Assembly (NCBI RefSeq): GCF_007827695.1
Contig: NZ_VITA01000001.1
Location: forward strand, 186,001 to 250,000
Length of the DNA stretch: 64,000 nt
Direction: 5' to 3'
Source: Sinorhizobium medicae
GTDB taxonomy: Bacteria; Pseudomonadota; Alphaproteobacteria; Rhizobiales; Rhizobiaceae
The notes under the pieces are model-generated. The model was given only the letters and a program-made list of their open reading frames with translations. It did no database searches and was not told the origin of the DNA. Both the position numbers and the translations under genes were made by a program. Positions 36,434 to 44,605 of the stretch are shown here, one piece after another (position 1 is the stretch's first letter; each line of letters starts with the position of its first letter).

Positions 36434-37234
36434 TCAGGAATGCAACTGACGGTATCCCGCGGTGCTGTGGAGGGCGGCCAGCGGCGGCGCCGGCTGGCCG
36501 CAATAGACGGGATACAAGGTCGGCTCCGACAGAAGGAAGCCCTGCACATGCGTTGCTCCCGCCCTTTTTGCGACTTCGAATTGCGCGTAGGTCTCGACAC
36601 CCTCCACGACCACCATCGGCGCAACGCAGGAAGCGAGCCCGACCAGATGATGGAGGAAGTCTTTCCCGCCGCGGCCGATGAAGAATGCGTCCAGTTTCAC
36701 GATATCGACTGAAAAGGACAGCAGCGACTCTGGCGTCGAGTGTCCCGTTCCGAAACTGTCCAGGGCAATTTTGCAGCCCAGCGCGCGCACGCCCTCCAAG
36801 AACGCCACTGCAGTGGGCAAGGTCGCCAATGGCAGGCTCTCCGATATCTCGAGGACGAGGCGCGGAGCCATCTCGCGATTGCGCGAAAGCAGATCGTGAA
36901 ACTCGGACCAGGCGTGCTCGTCGAAGATGTTTCCGGTAGAAATTTTGCAGCCAAGGACGTGCGACGGATTACACTCGAGCCATTCCAACGCGAGGCCGAC
37001 CATGTAGCGATCGTATGACGCGACACGCCCCGACGCTTCGAGAAACGCAGTGAACTCGTCGCTTGTCCTGACCTCACCGTCGCGCTCCACGAGGCGGCCG
37101 AGGCATTGCGAATAAAACACTGCCCCCGCCTCGTCGATCGGATTGACCTGCTGTAGGGAAAAGCCCAGCCGGCCCTCCCGCATCGCCTGGGTCACGGCAC
37201 CGACGACGTGGTTGAATCTTCTCAGGTGGTCCAT
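36434..37234 (-). CDS. Degenerate EAL domain protein
   Basis: A 266-residue protein consisting of an EAL domain only. The EAL signature aligns with Q43-C44-L45, and the metal-ligand Asn of the N-x-S motif aligns with Lys in LGCKISTGN. The DDFGTG motif reads DSFGTG. The E-x-x-E (LEISES), KLD and EGVET motifs remain. Loss of the first Glu and the Asn predicts no c-di-GMP phosphodiesterase activity, so a binding or signalling role is more likely. It lies alone between the L,D-transpeptidase and a glycine-rich protein gene. Confidence 0.8.
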   Translation of the reverse strand: MDHLRRFNHVVGAVTQAMREGRLGFSLQQVNPIDEAGAVFYSQCLGRLVERDGEVRTSDEFTAFLEASGRVASYDRYMVGLALEWLECNPSHVLGCKISTGNIFDEHAWSEFHDLLSRNREMAPRLVLEISESLPLATLPTAVAFLEGVRALGCKIALDSFGTGHSTPESLLSFSVDIVKLDAFFIGRGGKDFLHHLVGLASCVAPMVVVEGVETYAQFEVAKRAGATHVQGFLLSEPTLYPVYCGQPAPPLAALHSTAGYRQLHS

Positions 37235-37257
37235 GCCGTGACGTGCCCCGTTCCGCG

Positions 37258-37998
37258 TTATTCGGTCATGATGACTTCATCATCTGTCGTGTCGAGGAGA
37301 TGTTCGCGGATCTGATCTATCTTTCCGACAGATGAGCCAACGCCGAGCGTCTCCTTCACGTCCTCGAGAGTGGCGTCCGTAACCTCGCCGCCATTCGTGA
37401 AGCTTGCGATGGCCTCGCGCAGCGCTTCGTCGCTGAGCGCCGGATCGGTCGGAATGACATCGGAGCCGAATTCGGCCTCGAACTCCGCATAGGCGATAGC
37501 ATAGGCGGAGATCGCCGCCATCCGCGGATCGTTCGAATTCAGGTAAGCGTGATAGTTCCTGCCGAGAGAGCTCAGCTTTGCCATTTCGGCCTGAGGGTTT
37601 TTGGGCTTCGGCGTGGGAACAGCCTTTGCGATAGCGTTAGCCTTGGCCGCCTTAACCGCCTTGCCGGTCGTCGGACGTTCGGCCTTCTTGCCCTGCTTGA
37701 AGAGCCCCTGGAGGAAACGCGGCGTGCCAGCGCGTTCGCCGCCTGATTTGCCGGAATCCGCGCGGGCCTTTGTGTGGCTTCCGCTTTTGCCGTGGCTCCC
37801 CTGGCTTCCGCTCTTGCCATGGCCGCCACCATTGCCACCGCCACCGCCGTTGCCTCCGCCACCTCCATTGCCGCCACCATTACCATTGCCACCTTTGGCA
37901 AAGGCGATGTCCGACATTCCAGGCGCAACGCCCGCTAGAGGCGCTCCTGCAAGCGCCAGCGCAATGAGTCCTCTTCCGACGATTTTGGAAACAGGCAT
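37258..37998 (-). CDS. Exported glycine-rich protein
   Basis: A 246-residue protein with a signal peptide (about residues 1-34, ending DIAFAKGG). The tract GNGGGNGGGGGNGGGGGNGG at about 37-60 is followed by basic Ser/Gly (HGKSGS repeats) and a soluble C-terminal domain (about 135-246). No domain is recognised. The neighbour at 40349 is built similarly (signal, then Gly-rich tract, then charged domain), and the two flank a two-component system. A cell-envelope or matrix role is plausible but not shown. Confidence 0.7.
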   Translation of the reverse strand: MPVSKIVGRGLIALALAGAPLAGVAPGMSDIAFAKGGNGNGGGNGGGGGNGGGGGNGGGHGKSGSQGSHGKSGSHTKARADSGKSGGERAGTPRFLQGLFKQGKKAERPTTGKAVKAAKANAIAKAVPTPKPKNPQAEMAKLSSLGRNYHAYLNSNDPRMAAISAYAIAYAEFEAEFGSDVIPTDPALSDEALREAIASFTNGGEVTDATLEDVKETLGVGSSVGKIDQIREHLLDTTDDEVIMTE

Positions 37999-38271
37999 GG
38001 GGGCCTCCTATCTGATGCCGCGGCCGCAGCTGGCAGCCGACGTTCTCAACCAATTGATGAAGCGATAACGTGCAACTGGGGCGGGTTCCACGGTCCCGGG
38101 ACCAATGCGTCGGTTGATAGGACTTAGGTCCGTGGGTGCAGACGTCAAAAGTCCAATTTGCGCTATGACCAAGGGTGGTAAGGCTGGCGCGCGTTGACCG
38201 ACAGGCCGGAAATGCTAAGTTGACAGTGCAAAGCAACGCAGCAGTGCCGGCGACGAAATGAGCGGGCCATC

Positions 38272-39684
38272 GTGAGATTTCTCGTGCGCGCCGACGACCT
38301 CATCAGACGGTGGAACTCTCAGCCGCTGGCCAGGCAGTTCCTCATTATCGGCGGCTCGGTTGCCGCCGCGGCGATGCTTGTCGTCAGCGCCTTCGTGACG
38401 AGCCTGATTGAGGAAGCGGTCACGCGCAATTCCGCGGCAACCACGGCTCTTTATGTCGACAGCGTGATAGCGCCGCTTCTGCCGGACATGCAAACGACGC
38501 AGGTGCTGGACGATTCAGTCGCGCGGGCGCTCGACGAAACACTCGGCCAAGGCGCCCTGGGCGATCGGCTCGCCTCGTTTCGCCTCTGGCGCGCTGACGG
38601 AACCGTTCTCTATTCAAGCGAAAAGGCTATGGTCGGGCAGAAGTTTGAGCTCGGTCCGGAACTGACGACGGCGTTCGATGGCGACATGGTCGCCCGCTTC
38701 ATGCCTCTGGACGAGGCCGATGGCGAGACGGAACGCCTTTCGAACAGCCCTCTGCTGGAAATATACAATCCCCTCCTCCAACCCTGGTCCGGAGAAGTCG
38801 TCGCCGTCTCGGAATTTCACGAAATCGCCGACGAATTCCAACAGAGCCTCAATCGGGCGCGGCTTCATACATGGCTTGCGGTTGCCGGCTTCACGCTTGC
38901 CTTTTTCATCGCCTTGTCGGCGATCGTGTTGCGCGGGAGCAGAACGATCGAGAAACAACGCCAGGCGCTCGGGCAGCGCGTCGAAGAGCTTTCCGCACTG
39001 CTTGCGCAGAACGAGGCGCTGCGGGGGCGCCTCCGTCAGGCATCCCAGCGAGCAACCGCGCTGAACGAGACGCTGTTGCGGCGGATCGGCGCCGACCTGC
39101 ATGACGGCCCAGCACAACTCGTCGCCTATGCTTCGCTACGACTGGACAGCAACAAGCTTGTCAGCCCGTCGACGCCGGAGGACGTCCGCGAGCGCGAAAT
39201 CGCCGCCATTAAGGGCAGCCTCGACGAGGCCATGAACGAGATCAGGACGCTTTGCAGCGGCCTCGTGCTGCCGCAGATAGAAACCGCCGGCCTGAGAGAA
39301 ATCCTCGAGCGCTGCGTACGCGCTCATGAACAACGAACCGGGACGACCGTGGACTTATCGATGATCGGCCCGCCAATACGTCTTTCCGCATCGGCAAAAA
39401 TCTGCATATACCGTTTCGTTCAGGAAGCGCTTAACAATGCCTATCGTCACGGCGGTGGCGTGGCTCAACGCGTGACGCAGAGCACGAACGGTGACAAGAT
39501 TACCGTCGAGGTTGCAGATGGCGGGCCGGGCTTCGACCCCGGCGAGGTACAGCCGACGAGCCTCGGGCTCGCCGGCCTCAAGGGCCGGGTCGAGAGCCTC
39601 GGCGGAACATTCGAGATCAACGCCAACGCCCCCGGCACCATTGTCCGGATGGCACTCGGCCTTGAGGAGATGGAGCAGGCATGA
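38272..39684 (+). CDS. Sensor histidine kinase, NarL-type (HisKA_3)
   Basis: A 470-residue membrane kinase. Membrane segments lie at about residues 23-45 and 205-227 and enclose a periplasmic sensor region. A coiled stretch leads to the HisKA_3 dimerisation domain with ADLHDGPAQLVAYASL near residue 280 (phospho-His). The ATPase has FVQEALNNAYRHG and VADGGPGFD. GTG at 38272 is the start. It overlaps the response regulator gene by four bases. The stimulus is unknown. Confidence 0.93.
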   Translation: MRFLVRADDLIRRWNSQPLARQFLIIGGSVAAAAMLVVSAFVTSLIEEAVTRNSAATTALYVDSVIAPLLPDMQTTQVLDDSVARALDETLGQGALGDRLASFRLWRADGTVLYSSEKAMVGQKFELGPELTTAFDGDMVARFMPLDEADGETERLSNSPLLEIYNPLLQPWSGEVVAVSEFHEIADEFQQSLNRARLHTWLAVAGFTLAFFIALSAIVLRGSRTIEKQRQALGQRVEELSALLAQNEALRGRLRQASQRATALNETLLRRIGADLHDGPAQLVAYASLRLDSNKLVSPSTPEDVREREIAAIKGSLDEAMNEIRTLCSGLVLPQIETAGLREILERCVRAHEQRTGTTVDLSMIGPPIRLSASAKICIYRFVQEALNNAYRHGGGVAQRVTQSTNGDKITVEVADGGPGFDPGEVQPTSLGLAGLKGRVESLGGTFEINANAPGTIVRMALGLEEMEQA

Positions 39685-40340
39685 TGATGGGAATCCGAGT
39701 AGCCGTGATCGATGATCACCCCTTGTTCAGGGAGGGCGTGAGCCGTAGCCTGTCAGAAATCGACGGGTTTGAGATCGTCGCGGAAGGCGGCTCGCGGGAC
39801 GAAGCGATCGCCATCGCGCGCAGCCACAATCCCGACGTCATGCTAATCGACATCTCCATGCCCGGCGGCGGCCTGAACGCCATTCCGGCAATTCTGACCG
39901 TCGCGCCTTCGCAGAAAATTGTGATGCTTACCGTTTCCGAGGCGAATGACGACGTCGCGGCAGCTCTCAAGGAAGGAGCGAAGGGGTATATCCTCAAGGG
40001 GATCGGCGCCAGGGCGCTAGCCGACGTCATCCGCACCGTCGCTTCGGGAGAGAGCTATGTCGCGCCCACGCTTTCCGCCAAGCTGCTGACCGGGCAGTTG
40101 CTCAATCCTGCACCGGCCAAGTCCAACCTCGTCGCGGAGCTGACGCGCCGCGAACAGGAGGTCCTGCATCTCGTCGCGTCCGGCATGAGCAACAAGCAGA
40201 TCGCCCGCAAGCTCGATCTGCACGAGAAAACGGTGAAGCATCACATGACGCAGATCATGGCGAAGCTCAACGTCGCCAACCGGACAGAGGCGGCCATGGT
40301 GCTGCGCGATGCAGTCGACTGGCGTCCGGTCAGTCAATGA
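39681..40340 (+). CDS. NarL/FixJ family response regulator
   Basis: A 219-residue regulator. The receiver domain has VAVIDDHPLFREGV, the phosphorylation site VMLIDISMPGG and MLTVSE. A LuxR-type helix-turn-helix follows at about 155-210 (LTRREQEVLHLVASGMSNKQ, then IARKLDLHEKTVKHHM). It is coupled to the kinase gene at ATGATG. Targets are unknown, but the two flanking glycine-rich protein genes and the degenerate EAL gene are natural candidates. Confidence 0.95.
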   Translation: MMMGIRVAVIDDHPLFREGVSRSLSEIDGFEIVAEGGSRDEAIAIARSHNPDVMLIDISMPGGGLNAIPAILTVAPSQKIVMLTVSEANDDVAAALKEGAKGYILKGIGARALADVIRTVASGESYVAPTLSAKLLTGQLLNPAPAKSNLVAELTRREQEVLHLVASGMSNKQIARKLDLHEKTVKHHMTQIMAKLNVANRTEAAMVLRDAVDWRPVSQ

Positions 40341-40348
40341 AGGCCCGG

Positions 40349-40822
40349 TCAGTCAATAAAGGACAGAAGCCGTCTCCTGTCGGCCGACGTTGCTCGCCGG
40401 TTGACGATCGTGCGCCCGCGTGAATCCTTCATGATGTAACGGGCGCCCTCGATCACTTCGCTGATGCCGTCGCGGTGACGAACGCGCAGGATCGAGCCGC
40501 CGCCTTCTACCGACGTAGCCGCTTTTCCGCTCGCACGGCCGGAATTCGAATTTCCGCCCGAGCCGCCGCCCCTGCCGTTTCCGTTTCCGCGGCCACCACC
40601 ATTTCCGCCACCATTTCCCCCGCCGTTGCCGCCTCCTCGCCCGCCGCCGTTTCCGCCGCCGCCTCCGCGCCCGCCGCCACTACCGCCTCCCTTTGCGAGA
40701 GCGGCTTGCAACTCCAGTTCGATGTCCGAACCCGATAAGACGATTTTGTAAGGCGATAGCGCAACGGGAAGGCCGACCGAAACCCCGCATAGTGCTGCAA
40801 GAAAGTTCCGACGCGTGACCAT
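40349..40822 (-). CDS. Exported glycine-rich protein (Tat-like signal)
   Basis: A 157-residue protein. MVTRRNFLAALCGVSVGLPV is a Tat-like signal, followed by ELELQAALAKGGGSGGG and a long GGGNGGG/GGGRGGG tract (about 50-100). It ends in a charged C-terminal domain (SILRVRHRDGISEVIEGARY, then RRATSADRRRLLSFID). The ATG at 40822 has AGGAGG upstream; the longer frame to 40885 does not. It converges on the response regulator gene with an eight-base gap. The function is unknown. Confidence 0.7.
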   Translation of the reverse strand: MVTRRNFLAALCGVSVGLPVALSPYKIVLSGSDIELELQAALAKGGGSGGGRGGGGGNGGGRGGGNGGGNGGGNGGGRGNGNGRGGGSGGNSNSGRASGKAATSVEGGGSILRVRHRDGISEVIEGARYIMKDSRGRTIVNRRATSADRRRLLSFID

Positions 40823-41252
40823 CGCGCTCCTCCTGAAGAATTTTACCGGCATGCACCTGTTCGCGACCTCGCGCAACATTTTCACATCAGACCGGACCGT
40901 CGGCTACAGCGGCCGACACGACGTCAATTGATCAGGAAAGCCTGTGCATTTGCTTTCACCGACTATTGCCCCATCTTTGTTCACGGTCCGGTCCAGACGT
41001 CAACTGCAATCGGAGGGGGTCAGACGTTTCGCTTTCAGCGGTCGGACGATTGTCGGGCTTGATTCGGACCAAAGTCCGATAAAACGGTCCGTGCGGCGTT
41101 TCAAGGCGCGACATGCAGGGGGTGGGTCGCTTCGCCGATTTCGCGGCGAAGCGATCCAACTTCGAACAACACGCTTCGAACGGGAATCTGTTTCGTCCGT
41201 CTTTGAAGCGTCCATGTGCACGGCGGTGGTGCGATCCAAAGTTGCGGCCGGT
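40823..41252. other. Intergenic region between the glycine-rich protein gene and minE
   Basis: 430 bases without a supported gene. It holds the promoter of the leftward glycine-rich protein gene and a hairpin described separately (41127-41154). A rightward open frame crosses it into minE, antisense, and is not credible. Confidence 0.4.
41127..41154. terminator. Hairpin downstream of minE, possible terminator
   Basis: TCGCTTCGCC (41127-41136) and GGCGAAGCGA (41145-41154) form a perfect ten-pair stem around an eight-base loop. It lies about 100 bases past the minE stop. There is no T-run on either side. Confidence 0.4.
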
Positions 41253-41516
41253 TCAGGCCGCGCGCACGCCGGCCTTTATCGGGATTTCGATGTCGACTTC
41301 AAGCGTGGTGACGTGCTCGCCGCGCTCCATCGTAACATTCACCTTGTCGCGGTCGACCTGGACGTGCTTGGCAATGACGGCGAGAATCTCCTCCCGGAGT
41401 ACCGCCACGAGGTCCGACTGGCCGACCGAAGCCCGCTCGTGCGCGAGCAGGACCTGCAGGCGTTCGCGCGCCGTCGGCGCGGAAGTCTGCTTGCTGAAAA
41501 AACGGAAAATGCTCAT
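41253..41516 (-). CDS. minE: Cell division topological specificity factor MinE
   Basis: An 87-residue protein, the usual MinE length. [20 protein letters not shown] opens the anti-MinCD helix and [20 protein letters not shown] leads into the dimeric topological domain. MinE stimulates MinD ATPase and drives pole-to-pole oscillation to place the division septum at mid-cell. It overlaps the minD stop by four bases as the last gene of minCDE. Confidence 0.97.
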   Translation of the reverse strand: MSIFRFFSKQTSAPTARERLQVLLAHERASVGQSDLVAVLREEILAVIAKHVQVDRDKVNVTMERGEHVTTLEVDIEIPIKAGVRAA

Positions 41517-42328
41517 GCTGCCCTCCGTCCGAATATCTTACCCAGAAAGCCACGCTTTTCGCCAGGAATAGTCATAGGCACTGTTTCCCCTGCAAGACGG
41601 CGCGCCGCGTCGAGGTAGGCGAGCGCCGGAGCGCTGCGGCTGTCGGCAAGCGTCACCGGGGCACCGAGGTTGGAAGCCTTGAGAACGTCCATGCTCTCGG
41701 GAACGATGCCGATGAGCGGGATCGACAGGATTTCGAGGACATCATCGACCTTGAGCATGTCGCCGCGCTCGGCGCGGACGGCATCGTAGCGCGTCAGCAG
41801 CAGGTGCTTCTCAACCCGCTCTCCGCGCTCAGCCCTTTCGGTCTTTGCGTCGAGCAGGCCGATAATACGATCGGAGTCGCGGACGGAGGAAACTTCTGGA
41901 TTGGTCACGATGACGGCGAGGTCGGCATGACGCATCGCGAGCGTCGCGCCGCGTTCAATGCCTGCCGGGCTGTCGCAGATGATCCAGTCGAAATGCTTCC
42001 TGAGCTCGGCCATGACCCGCTCGACGCCTTCCGGAGTCAGGCTGTCCTTGTCGCGGGTCTGCGATGCAGGCAGGAGGAAGAGGGTGTCGAGCCGCTTGTC
42101 GCGGATCAACGCCTGCGGCAGCTTTGCATCACCCTGGATCACGTTGACCAGGTCATAGACGACCCTGCGCTCAGCGCCCATCACCAGGTCGAGATTGCGC
42201 AGTCCGACGTCAAAATCGACGACGACGGTCTTTTCGTTGCGCTGCGCCAGCGCCGCGCCGAGTGCGGCAGTCGACGTTGTCTTGCCGACGCCGCCCTTGC
42301 CAGATGTAACCACAACTACTTTCGCCAT
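41513..42328 (-). CDS. minD: Septum site-determining ATPase MinD
   Basis: A 271-residue membrane-associated ATPase. The deviant Walker A motif [14 protein letters not shown] is at about residues 7-20, with [14 protein letters not shown] (switch I region) and [12 protein letters not shown] (switch II). The C-terminal amphipathic helix ([12 protein letters not shown]) supplies membrane targeting. The ATG at 42328 gives [13 protein letters not shown]. It is separated from minC by a mosaic repeat. Confidence 0.98.
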   Translation of the reverse strand: MAKVVVVTSGKGGVGKTTSTAALGAALAQRNEKTVVVDFDVGLRNLDLVMGAERRVVYDLVNVIQGDAKLPQALIRDKRLDTLFLLPASQTRDKDSLTPEGVERVMAELRKHFDWIICDSPAGIERGATLAMRHADLAVIVTNPEVSSVRDSDRIIGLLDAKTERAERGERVEKHLLLTRYDAVRAERGDMLKVDDVLEILSIPLIGIVPESMDVLKASNLGAPVTLADSRSAPALAYLDAARRLAGETVPMTIPGEKRGFLGKIFGRRAA

Positions 42329-42346
42329 CTTCCCGCTCCTGTTGTC

Positions 42347-42395
42347 AGAGCGGATGGAAAACTGTGAGCGGTTTTCCGCCCGCATCCCCGCTCTA
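42347..42395 (+). repeat. Mosaic intergenic repeat inside the min operon
   Basis: AGAGCGGATGGAAAACTGTG...GGTTTTCCGCCCGCATCCCC matches the first module of the 8652 element. It fills most of the 95-base gap between minC and minD. In the mRNA it can form a long stem (GAGCGG with CCGCTC), which could affect minC versus minDE expression. Confidence 0.7.
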
Positions 42396-42423
42396 ATCTT
42401 TTAAAATCGAGCCCGCATAAGGC

Positions 42424-43173
42424 TCAGTTAAGTCTCTCTGCCATGATCGAATCGCCTTCCAGCCAGAGTTGCACCGACTGCCCTCGCAGGTTCGGCGCCA
42501 TGTCTTCGGCGGTCTTGTAGACGCCGTCGATCGCCAGCAGCTCCGCTTCGAGCCTGCGGCAGAAGATGCGCGCAGAGGCATTTCCCACCGAGCCGGCCAG
42601 CGCCCGCCCCCTGAGCGTCCCGTAGATGTGGACCGAACCTCCTGCGACGATTTCCGCGCCTGACGCCACCGAGCCGACCACCGTCACGTCGCCTTCCGGG
42701 AAGATGACCGATTGTCCCGACCGCACCGGCTCGCGAACAATGATCGAAGCCGTCGCCCGAACCGGCTGAACCTCTTCCGTGATGACCGGCGCGGCGGCTT
42801 TCCCCTTGCCGGCCTTCGGTGATTCCGCCGGATTTGCCTCAGGCACTTCGAAATCCGGCGCCGGCCGGCCGCCTTTCATAGCGGGCGGCATTCCCGGTTC
42901 GAAAAGCGAGGGACGCCCGCCTTCGATTCCCATGACCCTGACATTGCGTTGGCCGAGTTCTTCCAGCAGGCTTTTCAACTGCTTCCGGTCGATTTCGAGG
43001 TCCGCCACGTCCAGCACCACCGGGCGGCCCAGGAAGAAACCCGCCGAACGGGAAGCGAGGTCGTCAAGCCGGCCGAGCCACCAGTCGAGCGGCAGTTCCG
43101 GGGAGAGCACCAGCGCCAGGAAGGAGCGGCCCTTGATGCGGATCGAGCGAGCGTCTGTTAGCACTTTGGTCAT
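42424..43173 (-). CDS. minC: Septum site-determining protein MinC
   Basis: A 249-residue MinC. The N-terminal FtsZ-inhibiting domain begins SIRIKGRSFLALVLSPELPL. A proline/alanine linker (about residues 100-140) precedes the C-terminal beta-helix domain (SIIVREPVRSGQSVIFPEGD, IVAGGSVHIYGTLRGRALAG, DGVYKTAEDMAPN). ATG at 43173 (MTKVLTDARS) is used; an ATG at 43212 would add 13 residues. It is the first gene of minCDE. Confidence 0.97.
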   Translation of the reverse strand: MTKVLTDARSIRIKGRSFLALVLSPELPLDWWLGRLDDLASRSAGFFLGRPVVLDVADLEIDRKQLKSLLEELGQRNVRVMGIEGGRPSLFEPGMPPAMKGGRPAPDFEVPEANPAESPKAGKGKAAAPVITEEVQPVRATASIIVREPVRSGQSVIFPEGDVTVVGSVASGAEIVAGGSVHIYGTLRGRALAGSVGNASARIFCRRLEAELLAIDGVYKTAEDMAPNLRGQSVQLWLEGDSIMAERLN

Positions 43174-43487
43174 CTTCGTTAATTTTTGGTTGCCAAGATG
43201 TAGGCGAGCCATGGTTAACAAATGGTTAACCGGGCCTCCTACTTTGCCTGGTCTTCGACCCGTTCCACACAGGATTGGCCCGTGCCGGCGACCAGTTCTA
43301 GGCAGCAATGCTGAATGGTGGAGCTTGCACAGGGCTGACGGCGCGGAGCATCAATGCTCGCGAAGGCAGCGCGTCCGTTCCGGGCCCCGAAGAGCCATTG
43401 CGAAACGGGAGAGGAACCGTTTGCCCCCTCCCTTTTCACGGCCTCGCTCGATAGAGGCCGTTGCGGAGCGGATCAGCCCCAAGCATG
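43174..43487. other. Intergenic region upstream of minC
   Basis: Just over 300 bases between the minC start and the DUF1127 gene stop. It should contain the min promoter. Apart from TGGTTAACAAATGGTTAACC, a short direct repeat near 43213-43231, nothing was recognised. Confidence 0.4.
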
Positions 43488-43739
43488 TCAATCCGGACGA
43501 ACCGCCTTGACCTTGCCGAGAGCGCCTATGTCCAGAACCGAAAATTCCTCTTCTGCGTCCGGAAGGCCGATATCCCGACGCATCCGATTCGACAGGTGCG
43601 AGATCTGGTTTTGCGCTTGACGGCGCCTCCAAACGGCGGTCATCAAGGCGCGTGCGGTCTTCCACGCACCGAATTTCCGGTAGAGTTCATCGACTGTCCC
43701 CGCAAGGAGGTCGACAGCTATAGATTGTGTTTCACGCAT
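43488..43739 (-). CDS. DUF1127 domain protein
   Basis: An 83-residue basic protein. The C-terminal DUF1127 motif is clear: WRRRQAQNQISHLSNRMRRD followed by IGLPDAEEE. DUF1127 proteins are small, often arginine-rich, and linked to phosphate/carbon metabolism or RNA turnover in alphaproteobacteria. The ATG at 43739 (GGAAAG upstream) is preferred; an extended frame to 43823 lacks a ribosome binding site. It lies upstream of minC in the same direction but 314 bases away. Confidence 0.85.
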   Translation of the reverse strand: MRETQSIAVDLLAGTVDELYRKFGAWKTARALMTAVWRRRQAQNQISHLSNRMRRDIGLPDAEEEFSVLDIGALGKVKAVRPD

Positions 43740-44342
43740 GACTTTCCATCCCGGCGCATCGATGCAGCCGGGTCCTTTCGAAGAGCCAAAGACGTGCCGG
43801 GGCGGAGTCAGGAATGCGAACAATCGCTCCGGTGGCCGATCACGTCAGGTTAGGTTGGAAGCGCCAAAGGGCAGAATCCGGCTTTAAAGCCCGGATTAAT
43901 CGCGATTCAAGCTCGATGCGGAGCGCATGGAGGCTACGAGAGCGGTTCCGCCGGAGAGGCGCACAAACACGAGAATAGGATTCACTTACGCCTCCTCTGA
44001 TTTGAATTGCGGATTTGTCTATCCTGGCACGAGACCCGCCGATGGGCAAGTACGCAATTTCGAATTGCAAATGCAGACCGAGGTCCGTTGCAGGAAAGCA
44101 ACAGTTTTTGGATCGGGGGGAGTGATCTCGTTAGCGGTGGCGCTATAGAGAAGCGCACCCCGCCGTGACCGCCCGCGCGGCATCGAATACTCGATAGTTC
44201 ATCCCTTTCAAGAGCTATGTACTTGCTTGGCGAGACTCATGTTACGCTATCGGCTCATCTCCGGTTGAACGTTGAGCGGCTGCTTCCCCATTTGCTACCG
44301 CCACAACGGCCGGAGATGATCGTCAGCAGCGGAGGAAATAGC
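43740..44342. other. Large divergent intergenic region
   Basis: About 600 bases between the DUF1127 gene and the small membrane protein gene at 44343. Short open frames are present but none has a convincing start or family resemblance. No EcfG motif, repeat or rho-independent terminator was found. It may hold a small RNA, which cannot be judged by eye. Confidence 0.4.
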
Positions 44343-44516
44343 ATGAACCGAAACGTGATCATTGGCATCATCGTCCTCGCGATCATCATTCTCGCGGTCA
44401 TATTCTTCATGCCAGGGACGGCTGAAACGCCCCCGGCGACGGAAACCCCGCCCGCGACCGAGCCCGCCCCCACGGAACCGGCCCCGGCACCGACCACGCC
44501 TGCACCCTCTCAGTAA
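44343..44516 (+). CDS. Small single-span membrane protein with a Pro/Thr/Glu tail
   Basis: A 57-residue protein. One hydrophobic segment (about residues 4-23, VIIGIIVLAIIILAVIFFMP) is followed by a repetitive tail of ETPPATE/PAPTEPAP units. The ATG at 44343 has a strong GGAGGAAATAGC ribosome binding site and the gene ends just before a strong terminator. It is too short for a domain search by eye. The function is unknown. Confidence 0.75.
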   Translation: MNRNVIIGIIVLAIIILAVIFFMPGTAETPPATETPPATEPAPTEPAPAPTTPAPSQ

Positions 44517-44523
44517 AAGCCGG

Positions 44524-44563
44524 CCGATCGCACGCCCCGTTCAGAGACGGGGCGTGCGATCGG
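44524..44563. terminator. Bidirectional intrinsic terminator
   Basis: A perfect 16-base-pair stem, 44524-44539 with 44548-44563, closes an eight-base loop (TTCAGAGA). On the minus strand CGGCTTTTAC follows, giving a short T-run for the leftward nadE gene. It also terminates the small gene ending at 44516. Confidence 0.8.
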
Positions 44564-44605
44564 GTTCATATTCAGAACGCGACCGGCGTCTGCTGTCTGG
44601 AGCGC

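Noticed and set aside
37800-37890. Repetitive tract that could be taken for a short-spacer array
   Set aside because: It is the codon pattern of the GGGNGGG tract of a glycine-rich protein, in frame, without constant repeats and spacers. The same holds at 40550-40690.
43927-44148. Rightward 73-residue open frame in the 43740-44342 spacer
   Set aside because: It has no ribosome binding site, domain or conserved composition.
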